The position numbers and the translations under genes are program-made. 64,000 bases of DNA, taken from assembly GCA_900548905.1 (NCBI GenBank), contig URMK01000003.1:1-64000 (forward strand). Direction: 5' to 3'. This document shows, piece by piece, positions 44,697 to 52,136 of this stretch (position 1 is the stretch's first letter; every line of letters starts with the position of its first letter). A model generated the notes under the pieces. The model was not told the DNA's origin and ran no database searches. It worked only from the letters and a program-made list of their open reading frames with translations. This DNA is from an uncultured Lachnospiraceae bacterium. GTDB lineage: Bacteria > Bacillota > Clostridia > Lachnospirales > Lachnospiraceae.

Positions 44697-45068
44697 CTAC
44701 CCCTGTTTTTGCCGTCGCTTTCGCTTGCGCAGGGTGTCCTTCTGCCGCAGCCCCTTATCCCGGCAGGCGTCGGAGCAATAGACCTGCCTGCCCGCTGGGG
44801 AGAACAGCGCGCCGCACACCTCACAGGGCTTCCAGCCGCCCGCGGCAATCTGCCCGGTCAACGCCGCCGCCAGCGCGGGATCCGTTGGGAGGACAGCGGC
44901 GGCGAAGTAGCGGCAGTGCGCGCCCGTCCACCATTTATGAAGCATATAGCAGGGGCAGTCGAGGGGGAGGCAGATTTTCTCTTGGCCGTCGTAGTTGGCG
45001 CAAAGCCCGATCACCAACCTGCGGAAGCCGGCGCGCTCGGCGCGGGTCAATTCCCGTTCAGGCTTCAC
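44697..45068 (-). CDS. Cysteine-rich zinc-ribbon protein (VLRF1-like)
   Basis: A 123-residue protein with Cys clusters: C-x6-C-x3-C (CLPLDCPC region) and a C-terminal C-x2-C...C-x3-C zinc finger (CEVCGALFSPAGRQVYCSDAC), then a very basic tail (LRKRKRRQKQG). It matches the cysteine-rich VLRF1-type protein common in these ICEs. GTG start overlaps the upstream stop (GTGA). The basic end suggests nucleic-acid binding; function unknown. Confidence 0.75.
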   Translation of the reverse strand: MKPERELTRAERAGFRRLVIGLCANYDGQEKICLPLDCPCYMLHKWWTGAHCRYFAAAVLPTDPALAAALTGQIAAGGWKPCEVCGALFSPAGRQVYCSDACRDKGLRQKDTLRKRKRRQKQG

Positions 45069-45898
45069 CGTGCGCCTTCATTCCTTCCGGGGGCCTGATT
45101 CTGGCCCAGCACGGGGCCTGGCCGTTCCTGCGGGGGCTGGCTTTTTTTCACATCCTCCAGAAGTGCGCGGATGGACGGCCTTTCGTCCCTGCCGGAGGCG
45201 GTGCGCCCGGCAAGCACTTTTTCCGCATTGGCGCGGGCCTTGTCGGTAAGCGGCATTTTATACAAGCTGCTGGCGGACGAGTGCCCCACGTTGTCGTAAA
45301 CAAAATCCACTGCGTTTTCCTTTAACGCCCCCGCCACAAAGTAATTCGGCCTGCTCTCCCGAAGCTCTCCCCGCGCAATGTCATGGTAAAGGCCGGTTTC
45401 CATAAGCCCAAATATTTTCCCTTCCACAGCAAGGGTCACATAGTACCAGCCCAAATAACCGCTTTGCGATTTCTCGGAACCGTCGTTCATTTCAACCGTG
45501 AGGAAGGTATAGGGCTTCAATCCCTTTTGCGCGGCAACCGCATTGTCCCGCGCTTCCCGTTCCAGGAGCGCAGGAACGAGTCTTGCTTTGGCCTCGGCTA
45601 CAATTTCCGGGTTGTAAGAGGCCAGGGCGCCGTTGACGCACTCGTTTCGCACCTTTGCTGTTTTGGCCTGCGGCATCCTGTAGTTGCCAATTCCCAAAGA
45701 CACGCCATTGTCAAGGACAAGGGATATATCGCTGGTGCCGCGCCATTTGCCGGTGCAGGGTGAGGTTTTGATACTGGCCGTCTTGCAGCCAAAGGTTTCC
45801 GCGATGATGTTCATTCTGTCCTGCAAGGGCAGCTTGGAATACCGCTGCGCGATTGCAAGCCCTCTTTGCTCCAGCTCGGTAAGCTCATACGCCGCCAT
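45065..45898 (-). CDS. Unknown ICE accessory protein with C-terminal tag
   Basis: A 277-residue protein with no recognised family. N-terminal ~80 residues are helical; the middle has beta strands (LTVEMNDGSEKSQSGYLGWY, YVTLAVEGKIFGLMETG). The last 38 residues begin with the tag RPSIRALLEDVKK and end in a low-complexity Gly/Asn/Arg tail. Its ATG overlaps the upstream stop (TAATG). Confidence 0.75.
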   Translation of the reverse strand: MAAYELTELEQRGLAIAQRYSKLPLQDRMNIIAETFGCKTASIKTSPCTGKWRGTSDISLVLDNGVSLGIGNYRMPQAKTAKVRNECVNGALASYNPEIVAEAKARLVPALLEREARDNAVAAQKGLKPYTFLTVEMNDGSEKSQSGYLGWYYVTLAVEGKIFGLMETGLYHDIARGELRESRPNYFVAGALKENAVDFVYDNVGHSSASSLYKMPLTDKARANAEKVLAGRTASGRDERPSIRALLEDVKKSQPPQERPGPVLGQNQAPGRNEGAR

Positions 45899-46308
45899 TA
45901 CCGTTCACCTCCATTCCGCCCGGGGCTGGGCTGCTGATCGCCAGCGGACGCGGGCCGCTCCTGCCGGGCTTTTGCCAACGCACCCGCAAGGGAGGGCTTT
46001 GCCGCCCGGCTTTTCTGCTTCGGCTCGTGATAACCAAACAGTTCATTGGCGCCGGGAACGTACAGCCGCCCGGTTTCCTCGCAATGGAAGATGTCACAGT
46101 CCTTGTCGGTGGATGCGGCGTAAAAAGCATCATAGCTATAGCCTGGCAAATCCACGGAGCGGTCTGTCCACATGTTCCGCATTGCGTACCGCGCATCCGT
46201 TTTCCACGGGCGGGAGTCGCCCGCAAGGTGACGCTCAATTTCTCCTTTTCTGAATTGCCGGACAGGGGTAAAATGCCAGCCCCCATACTCGAAGGTTTCA
46301 CCGCTCAT
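45898..46308 (-). CDS. Small ICE accessory protein with C-terminal tag
   Basis: A 136-residue protein (FEYGGWHFTPVRQFRKGEIE ... CDIFHCEETGRLYVPGANEL). No family recognised. Last 33 residues: KPSLAGALAKA tag and a basic/Gly end (PGRNGGER). The ATG overlaps the topoisomerase III stop by four bases, so it is translated with it. Confidence 0.72.
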   Translation of the reverse strand: MSGETFEYGGWHFTPVRQFRKGEIERHLAGDSRPWKTDARYAMRNMWTDRSVDLPGYSYDAFYAASTDKDCDIFHCEETGRLYVPGANELFGYHEPKQKSRAAKPSLAGALAKARQERPASAGDQQPSPGRNGGER

Positions 46309-48437
46309 TTTTTACCGCCTTTCTTCGCCGTGAACTCCAGCTTGAAATTCACATATTTATCGCCAGTATCGTCCAGCACCACCACCGCGTCGTAGGTCTT
46401 GCCCGTTTTCTCGCTGTAGAGGCCGGACATGGAAACGCGGCCCTCTTTGAGAAGGGCCGCGGCGACAGCTTTGGTGATCGCTTTTTTCTTGCTGGAGAAA
46501 AACCGATTGTCCCGCCACAGGGCGAAAGAACAGGCCCGGTTGCTACAGAAAAAGCCTTTTTTGCCTTCATACACGGAAGCGCCGCAGCGGGGGCAGACGC
46601 CCACCGACTCGCGCCCGCCGCCGTCCGCTCCGGCGAACAGAGCCGTAAACGCGGGATTGGGGGCGCTGTGCTCTTTCACAAGGTCGCGGGTGAGTTTGGC
46701 GATGCCCTCCAGAAAGGCCGAAGCCTCCAGCCCGCCGCGCTCCACCTCTTTCAGCCTGGACTCCCATTCGGCTGTCAGCGCCGGGGACTTCACCAGATCG
46801 GGCAGCACGGCGATCAGGTTGGCGCCCTTGCCGGTGGGCAGCAGGTTTTTCTTTTTGCGCTCGGCCAGGCCGGAGGCCACCAGCTTTTCCAGCGTCGCCG
46901 CGCGGGTAGCCGGGGTGCCCAGCCCCTTGCGTTCGGCATCGTCTGGAATATCCCCAGCGCCCGCCGTTTCCATCGCCGCAAGCAGGGTGTCCTCCGTGTA
47001 GTGCTTGGGCGGGGCGGTCTTGCCCTCCCGGACGCTGGCGGTAATGCCCGCGAAGCTCTGGCCCTCCTTCAGGTCGGGCAGGCGGGCCTCGTCCTGGGTA
47101 TCGCCGTCCTCCGCCTGGGGCTGCTGTTTCAGCCCGGCGCGGAAAGCGCGGTCAACCGCTTTCCAGCCGTCCCGCAGGATGGTCTTGCCTTTGGCCGTGA
47201 AGCTGTGCCCGCAGCAGTCCAGCGTCGCCGTCACCGCCTCAAAGGTGTGCTTTTCCGCGGTGGCGCAGAGCAGGCGGCAGGCAAGGAGCAGGAGCACGTC
47301 GCGCTCGCCGGCAGGCAGGGCGTTGAGGTCGGCCCGCGCGATCTCCACCGTGGGGATAATCGCGTGGTGGTCTGTGACCTTGCTGTTGTCGATGACGCGG
47401 GCAAGGTCTGGCGTGGAAGGGGCATCCTGCGCAAAGGGCATATTCTGCCACAGCCACAGTGCCAGGGAGCCAACCGTGGCCTGCATATCCTCGGTGATAT
47501 ACTGGCTGTCGGTGCGCGGATAGGTCGCCAGCTTCTTTTCATACAGCGATTGAAGATAATCGAGGGTCTGCTGGGCCGTATACCCATACAGGCGGTTGCA
47601 CTCACGCTGGAGTGTCGTCAGGTCGTACAGGCGGGGCGGCTGGGCCGTCTTTTTCTGCTTCTCCACCGCGCGCACGGTGGCGGTCTGGCTGTCACAGACG
47701 GCGTGGACAGCCTCGGCCTCCGCCTTATCCCGCAGCTTCTCCCCGGAGGCGGTGAAGCCTTCTGCCGCGTCGCGCTGTCCGCAGGCAATCTCCGGCACAA
47801 AGAAGGGCTTGCTCTCAAACGCCTGGATTTCTGCCTCCCGCTGTACCAGCAGGGCAAGGGTGGGCGTCATTACCCTACCCACGTTCAAGGTCACACCATA
47901 GAGGACGGAGAACAGGCGCGTCGCGTTGATGCCCACCAGCCAGTCGGCCCCGGCCCGGCAGAGAGCCGCCTGGTAGAGGCGGTCAAAGTCCGCGCCGGGC
48001 CGCAGGTGTTCAAAGCCGTCCCGGATGGCCGCATTCTCCATTGAGCTAATCCAAAGCCGTTCAATGGGCTTCTTGCACCCGCAGCGGTCATACACCAGCC
48101 GGAAAATCAGTTCGCCCTCGCGCCCGGCGTCGGTGGCGCATACGATGGCGTCCACCCGCTTGTCGGCCATGAGGCGGAGGAGGACTTCAAGCTGCTTTTT
48201 CTTGTCCTTGGGCACTTCGTACTTCCAGCCGTCCGGCAGGATGGGCAGGTCGGCATAGCGCCATTTCGCGTACTGTTCGCCGTAGGCTTCGGGCTGGGCC
48301 AGCTCCACCAGATGACCCACGCACCAAGACACAAGGAAGCCGCCGCCCTCCAGATAGCCGTCCTGTTTCTCTTTGGCCCCCAGCACCGCGGCGATAGAGC
48401 GCGCCACGCTGGGTTTTTCAGCAATCACTAATTTCAT
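46305..48437 (-). CDS. topB: DNA topoisomerase III
   Basis: A 710-residue type IA topoisomerase. TOPRIM (MKLVIAEKPSVARSIAAVLG ... CATDAGREGELIFR), the active-site Tyr in TYPRTDSQYIT and a C-terminal zinc-finger-like part (VCPRCGASVYEGKKGFFCSN) are visible. ICE-borne TopB probably resolves DNA during transfer or after excision. AAGGAGG precedes the ATG. It follows the sigma-like gene past two hairpins and leads into the accessory genes. Confidence 0.95.
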   Translation of the reverse strand: MKLVIAEKPSVARSIAAVLGAKEKQDGYLEGGGFLVSWCVGHLVELAQPEAYGEQYAKWRYADLPILPDGWKYEVPKDKKKQLEVLLRLMADKRVDAIVCATDAGREGELIFRLVYDRCGCKKPIERLWISSMENAAIRDGFEHLRPGADFDRLYQAALCRAGADWLVGINATRLFSVLYGVTLNVGRVMTPTLALLVQREAEIQAFESKPFFVPEIACGQRDAAEGFTASGEKLRDKAEAEAVHAVCDSQTATVRAVEKQKKTAQPPRLYDLTTLQRECNRLYGYTAQQTLDYLQSLYEKKLATYPRTDSQYITEDMQATVGSLALWLWQNMPFAQDAPSTPDLARVIDNSKVTDHHAIIPTVEIARADLNALPAGERDVLLLLACRLLCATAEKHTFEAVTATLDCCGHSFTAKGKTILRDGWKAVDRAFRAGLKQQPQAEDGDTQDEARLPDLKEGQSFAGITASVREGKTAPPKHYTEDTLLAAMETAGAGDIPDDAERKGLGTPATRAATLEKLVASGLAERKKKNLLPTGKGANLIAVLPDLVKSPALTAEWESRLKEVERGGLEASAFLEGIAKLTRDLVKEHSAPNPAFTALFAGADGGGRESVGVCPRCGASVYEGKKGFFCSNRACSFALWRDNRFFSSKKKAITKAVAAALLKEGRVSMSGLYSEKTGKTYDAVVVLDDTGDKYVNFKLEFTAKKGGKK

Positions 48438-48463
48438 GTTGGATCCTCCTTCATTAGATATAA

Positions 48464-48532
48464 AAAAAGCGCGGAGGCTTTGCCCACGCGCTTTTTCTCA
48501 TAAAAACCGCCATAGGGAAATACCTATGGCGG
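48464..48532 (-). terminator. Two hairpins between sigma-like gene and topB
   Basis: AAAAAGCGCG/CGCGCTTTTT (48464-48496) and CCGCCATAGG/CCTATGGCGG (48507-48532). The first has a T run on either strand and should terminate or attenuate transcription into topB. Confidence 0.7.
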
Positions 48533-48540
48533 CAATTTCA

Positions 48541-48924
48541 TTATGGCTTGTCATCGGTTGCTCTGGAGTAGAACAGCTTCCGCAGACGTTCCGCCTCCTG
48601 ATACCTGGGGTCGGACTCTAAACGGTTAAGTTCATCCAACGTATGACGGATGTTGTTGGTCGCCAGATGCACATACTCGTCCAAAATATCCCACAGCATC
48701 AACAGTTCGCCCCTTGTGAGAACGAGGGAGATTTCCTTTTTGTTTTCCTCCCGCCGCATTTCCATTTGGTAGGCGTGCCGACGCTTGCGGTCTGCGTCGT
48801 GGTAGACCTGCGATATTCGGTGCGGGCTTACTCCATACCGTTCGGCTATGGCTCGGAAGGACAGTTTTTCGTCCTCATGGAGGCGCAAAACCTCCTGTTC
48901 CTGTTCGGTCATCTGCATATTCAT
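48541..48924 (-). CDS. Sigma-70 region 4-like HTH protein
   Basis: A 127-residue protein whose first ~50 residues form a sigma region-4-like HTH (EQEVLRLHEDEKLSFRAIAE, RYGVSPHRISQVYHDADRKR), followed by a helical tail. Its ATG overlaps the SLOG stop (ATGA). It probably regulates ICE genes, possibly with the small sigma factor at 25080-25502. Confidence 0.75.
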   Translation of the reverse strand: MNMQMTEQEQEVLRLHEDEKLSFRAIAERYGVSPHRISQVYHDADRKRRHAYQMEMRREENKKEISLVLTRGELLMLWDILDEYVHLATNNIRHTLDELNRLESDPRYQEAERLRKLFYSRATDDKP

Positions 48925-49433
48925 GTCTTTAACCCCCCGTCATTCGGCAGGGAAAGCCCCACAGGGATTTCCCGCAGTTCTTTCCGCTGAACGTGGGCCA
49001 TGCGGATAGTGGACACCGTGCCGCCCTTTGGCCGGCCATCGTACACCGCAATCACCCGGTCTGACCACAGTACCATTTGCCGGTTGCGTATGCTATAGAC
49101 GTTTGGCTTGTATTCCTCATTGGCGATTGCAATATCGGTGCAGGACTCCAGCAGCCGCTTTGTATAGTCATCCTTTAATAGTGTAAGACAGCGTTTGCGG
49201 TACGGGATGACCGCCTCCAGCCGTAGGGCTTGGTTTTCTTTCCGCTTCTCCGCCACGATTTCGGCAAAGTATTGATCTGCGCCTTCGGCAAAGCCACTTA
49301 AAAACCTGGTGAAGCCATCCGCTATGGCTTTATCAATTTCCTTTTCCAATTCCCGTTTCACATAATCCACCTGCTCGGCGGGGATGTCCCGGTGCCCTGT
49401 TATACAGCAGGTTTTTATCTCTTGTGCGTCCAT
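48921..49433 (-). CDS. SLOG-family (YpsA-like) nucleotide-binding protein
   Basis: A 170-residue Rossmann-like protein. CCITGHRDIP, a GFAEGADQYFAEIV glycine-rich segment and the late DRVIAVYDGRPKGGT block are typical of the DUF1273/SLOG family, thought to bind nucleotides or ADP-ribose derivatives. Promoter at 49482-49510; first gene of the SLOG-sigma-topB operon. Confidence 0.82.
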   Translation of the reverse strand: MDAQEIKTCCITGHRDIPAEQVDYVKRELEKEIDKAIADGFTRFLSGFAEGADQYFAEIVAEKRKENQALRLEAVIPYRKRCLTLLKDDYTKRLLESCTDIAIANEEYKPNVYSIRNRQMVLWSDRVIAVYDGRPKGGTVSTIRMAHVQRKELREIPVGLSLPNDGGLKT

Positions 49434-49481
49434 TCTCTTTCCCCCTTCAAGGCATTAAAAGCTCCTATTTGCACAAATGAC

Positions 49482-49510
49482 AGTATACCATACTGCACTT
49501 GCTTTGACAA
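49482..49510 (-). promoter_or_regulatory. Promoter of the SLOG-sigma-topB operon
   Basis: Minus strand: TTGTCA (49505-49510), 17-base spacer, TATACT (49482-49487). The divergent XRE gene starts 68 bases away, and its product may act here. Confidence 0.75.
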
Positions 49511-49577
49511 GAAGTATGGAGTGCTTCGGAATTGGGAACAGTAGAGCATATAATGTTATTCAAAGGAGGTGAGGCCC

Positions 49578-49892
49578 ATGTATGAAGATTTTGTTCAGGA
49601 ACGCATTGCCAAACTGCGCACGATCAAAGGGGACTCGGCGCGGGATATGTCCTTGTCCCTGGGGCAGAATGTAACCTATATCAACAAAATTGAGAACAAG
49701 AAGGCGCTTCCCTCCCTGCAAGGTCTGTTTTACATCTGCGAATACTTGGGCGTCACACCCCAGGAATTTTTCGACGAGGGCAATCAATACCCGGAGCAGT
49801 TAAAGGAGCTTGTGGTAGAGGCGAAGAAGCTGGACGCAACTGCCTTGTCCTACATTCTCGGTATTATGAAGGAACTGAACGGTAAAAAGTGA
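49578..49892 (+). CDS. XRE-family regulator, divergent to the topB operon
   Basis: A 104-residue HTH protein (ERIAKLRTIKGDSARDMSLS, LGQNVTYINKIENKKALPSL) with a C-terminal helical extension. It is one of the few ICE genes on the plus strand. The ATG at 49578 has AAAGGAGGT seven bases upstream; the in-frame GTG at 49569 lies inside that site. Its place suggests repression of the divergent operon. Confidence 0.88.
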   Translation: MYEDFVQERIAKLRTIKGDSARDMSLSLGQNVTYINKIENKKALPSLQGLFYICEYLGVTPQEFFDEGNQYPEQLKELVVEAKKLDATALSYILGIMKELNGKK

Positions 49893-49928
49893 AACGACCC
49901 GTGGGAGGGCCGTTTTATGTGCTATAAG

Positions 49929-49970
49929 AAAACCGCAGGAAGCACAAAAGCTGTGCCGCCCGCGGTTTTT
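49929..49970. terminator. Shared terminator between XRE and ATPase genes
   Basis: AAAACCGC/GCGGTTTT with an inner GCAC/GTGC stem, lying between two converging genes (XRE plus, ATPase minus), so it can serve both. Confidence 0.75.
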
Positions 49971-49993
49971 CTATGCTGCCTTTTCGTGTTCCC

Positions 49994-51220
49994 CTAAATC
50001 AGGTTACAGGGAATAAAGCAGTTTTTTCCGTCTATGGGCATGACTTCCTCGCACATACAGAGAATACCGCCGCAGCCTCTTTCCAGGCTGGTCTTATCCA
50101 GCAGCGTGTACTTTTTCACTTCGCGCCGGTCAGGGTTGGCAGACTTCTTAATTTCCAGCGGGTGTATCAGGTTGTTTTCCTCCACAAATAGGTCGATCTC
50201 TTTGGCGTTAGAGTCGCGGTAGTAGGTCAGGTTCGCCTTGGCTTTCGCATAGGCATAATGCTTTTGCAACTCCATCACCACATAGTTTTCAAAGTAGTGC
50301 CCATTTGCCGCGCCGTTCATTAAGGTGTCCCGCGTGAGCCACATAGAGAGATAGGCGCACAGGCCGGTGTCGCAGAAATACAGCTTGGGCGTTTTCGTGA
50401 GCCGTTTCAATTCATTATTGGAAAACGGCGGCAAGAGAAAGATGATACCCAGCCCTTGCAGCACCCGCACCCACTCCTTTGCCGTGGGCTGGGCGATTTC
50501 GGCGGCCTCGGCCAGCGTCTTGTAGTTGATCTGCTCGGCCACCAGCGCGGCGCAGGCGTTCAGAAACTTGCGGAAGCGCACCGTATCGGTGATGCCGCCC
50601 GCCTCCGCAACGTCGCGCATCAGGTAGGTGTCCACATAGGAATTATAGTACTCCTGCCGCTGCTCCGCGTCGGCATAAAGCACCTGCGGCATACCGCCCC
50701 GCCAGATATGCTCAAATACATCCACAATGTCGTTCTTCTTCACCTGCTTTTGTCTTTCCAGCAGGCAGGGCAGAGAAAAATTAAGATCAGAGTCAAAGGT
50801 AATCCCATCAATCTCGTTCTTTGACAGGCTGTAAAGCTCCAGGATGCCAATTCTCCCGGCCAGAGTTTCCCGGACGTTCTTCATCATGTTAAACTGTTGG
50901 GAGCCAGTCAGCCAAAAGAGGCCCTTTTCTTCGCTTTCGTCACACATGATTTTGATTTGTTCAAAAAGCTGGGGGGCCTTCTGTACCTCGTCGATGATGA
51001 TGGGCGGCTTATAGGTTTGAAAAAACAGCACGGGATCCGTTTGGGCCAGCGTCCGCGCCATTGCGTTATCCAGCGAAACATAGGTCCTGCTCTGCCCCTC
51101 GGCCAGATGTTTTAGCATGGTCGTCTTTCCCACCTGCCGGGCGCCTGTCACCAGGACGGCCTTGAAAAAGGAACTCATGTGGTTAAACTTTCTTTCCAGT
51201 GTACGTTCAATATACTGCAT
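49994..51220 (-). CDS. AAA-family ATPase with DUF4143
   Basis: A 408-residue ATPase: Walker A GARQVGKTT (26-34), Walker B PIIIDEVQKAP, sensor LFWLTGSQQFNMM, then the C-terminal DUF4143 domain (LTYYRDSNAKEIDLFVEENN nuclease-like region). Such proteins are common cargo in bacteria; some are linked to toxin-antitoxin or defence, but the function is unproven. It has its own strong promoter and terminator, so it is a separate unit in the ICE. Confidence 0.85.
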   Translation of the reverse strand: MQYIERTLERKFNHMSSFFKAVLVTGARQVGKTTMLKHLAEGQSRTYVSLDNAMARTLAQTDPVLFFQTYKPPIIIDEVQKAPQLFEQIKIMCDESEEKGLFWLTGSQQFNMMKNVRETLAGRIGILELYSLSKNEIDGITFDSDLNFSLPCLLERQKQVKKNDIVDVFEHIWRGGMPQVLYADAEQRQEYYNSYVDTYLMRDVAEAGGITDTVRFRKFLNACAALVAEQINYKTLAEAAEIAQPTAKEWVRVLQGLGIIFLLPPFSNNELKRLTKTPKLYFCDTGLCAYLSMWLTRDTLMNGAANGHYFENYVVMELQKHYAYAKAKANLTYYRDSNAKEIDLFVEENNLIHPLEIKKSANPDRREVKKYTLLDKTSLERGCGGILCMCEEVMPIDGKNCFIPCNLI

Positions 51221-51259
51221 CGCGCGCCCCTCCTTTTAGGACAATATAAAGTATACCTT

Positions 51260-51288
51260 ATTTTATCCTATTTTATTCATGTTGTCAA
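51260..51288 (-). promoter_or_regulatory. Promoter of the AAA ATPase
   Basis: Minus strand: TTGACA (51283-51288), 17-base spacer, TAAAAT (51260-51265); near consensus and 40 bases before the ATG. Confidence 0.8.
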
Positions 51289-51428
51289 CCGCTATGGAAA
51301 AATTGTGGGAGGGCGTGCTGAAAATTCTGTGCGCGGACAGTCACCTTTCTTTCATGCTAATACCGCTCTGGATATTAGCACGAAAGTACAGTGCAAAAAT
51401 AAAAATTTTAGATAGGCCCGCCTGCCTC

Positions 51429-51457
51429 TTGCAACGCTGGCCGGGCTGTGCTACAGT
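51429..51457 (+). promoter_or_regulatory. Promoter of a candidate small RNA
   Basis: TTGCAA (51429-51434), 17-base spacer, TACAGT (51452-51457). Transcription would start near 51465, just before the CRISPR-like repeat. Confidence 0.55.
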
Positions 51458-51464
51458 AAAGCCA

Positions 51465-51575
51465 TACAAGGCGCCTTGCCACTGCACCGGCAGTGTGGAT
51501 TGAAACGCAAAGGTTTCGTCGTCCGCGAAAGGATGAAGCCGAACAGGAGAAAGGGCCGCGCAAGCGGCTCTTTCT
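51465..51575 (+). ncRNA. Candidate small RNA with one CRISPR-like repeat
   Basis: After the promoter comes a single unit resembling a CRISPR repeat: CACTGC-ACCG-GCAGTG hairpin (51480-51495) and the handle TGGATTGAAAC (to 51506), typical of type I-C and related repeats. About 40 bases follow, then a hairpin (AGAAAGGGCCGC/GCGGCTCTTTCT) and CTCTTT. No second repeat and no cas gene is in the window. Phage and plasmid RNAs of this layout can act as RNA anti-CRISPRs. Existence of the RNA is inferred. Confidence 0.5.
51547..51574. terminator. Hairpin shared by small RNA and hypothetical gene
   Basis: AGAAAGGGCCGC-GCAA-GCGGCTCTTTCT with near-perfect arms. On the plus strand it ends the candidate RNA; on the minus strand it lies just after the stop at 51585. 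Confidence 0.65.
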
Positions 51576-51584
51576 CTTTACCTT

Positions 51585-52067
51585 TTACGCGCTGGGCAGG
51601 GTTATCCAGTCGTGCATCAGGCACACGCTGGGTTCGTCCTCCCGCGGCGCCAGCCGGTAGGCGCACTCGCTGTACACGGTGCGTTTGTCCTCGATCTCCA
51701 TGCCATAGGCTTTGTAAAAGCGGTACTCCAGATTGGCGGTGATGCAGCGCAGGGTGGCAAGCGCCTCGCGCTGGGCGGTCACGATCAGGTCCCGGTCAAC
51801 GCCCCGTTTCAGGGCCAGCAGGGATTTGTAAAGCTGTACCTCCGTGCGGTAGGGCCGCCTGTTCTGGCGGTCAAGCCAGGAGCAAAAGGCCACCGGGCCG
51901 CTCTCCGTCACGCGCGCCTCTGGGTGGTAGTAGGCAAAGCAGTCCAGGTTGGCGGTGTTGAGCATGTAAAGCAGTTCCTTGACCTCCGCGTTGGGCATAT
52001 TATAAAAGCGCAGCAGGGAGCGGTACAGGTGAACATAGCCGGGGATAGAGAAAATGGTGTGTACCAT
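51585..52067 (-). CDS. Hypothetical ICE protein
   Basis: A 160-residue protein without a family I recognise. It is mostly helical and rich in Tyr, Leu and Arg (YVHLYRSLLRFYNMPNAEVK, LATLRCITANLEYRFYKAYG). The start at 52067 has GGAGGAA eight bases upstream. It follows the adhesin-sortase gene past a 12-bp hairpin and ends the operon. Confidence 0.65.
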   Translation of the reverse strand: MVHTIFSIPGYVHLYRSLLRFYNMPNAEVKELLYMLNTANLDCFAYYHPEARVTESGPVAFCSWLDRQNRRPYRTEVQLYKSLLALKRGVDRDLIVTAQREALATLRCITANLEYRFYKAYGMEIEDKRTVYSECAYRLAPREDEPSVCLMHDWITLPSA

Positions 52068-52090
52068 GTTTAATTCCTCCATAAACAGCG

Positions 52091-52117
52091 GGCGCGGGAG
52101 TATTTTACTCCCGCGCC
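52091..52117 (-). terminator. 12-bp hairpin after the adhesin-sortase gene
   Basis: GGCGCGGGAGTA-TTT-TACTCCCGCGCC, perfect 12-bp arms, between the adhesin-sortase stop and the next start. No T run; it may protect or attenuate the mRNA. Confidence 0.55.
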
Positions 52118-52136
52118 GCTTTCATTCATTAAAGTG

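Larger units (their letters stand above)
51221..51584. other. Gap with ATPase promoter, hairpin and CRISPR-like repeat
   Basis: A 364-base region of lower GC. It holds the ATPase promoter, a TGCTAATA/TATTAGCA hairpin (51355-51380; arms extend with one mismatch), a plus-strand promoter (51429-51457), the solitary CRISPR-like repeat and a GC hairpin (51547-51574). No protein gene seen. Confidence 0.65.
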
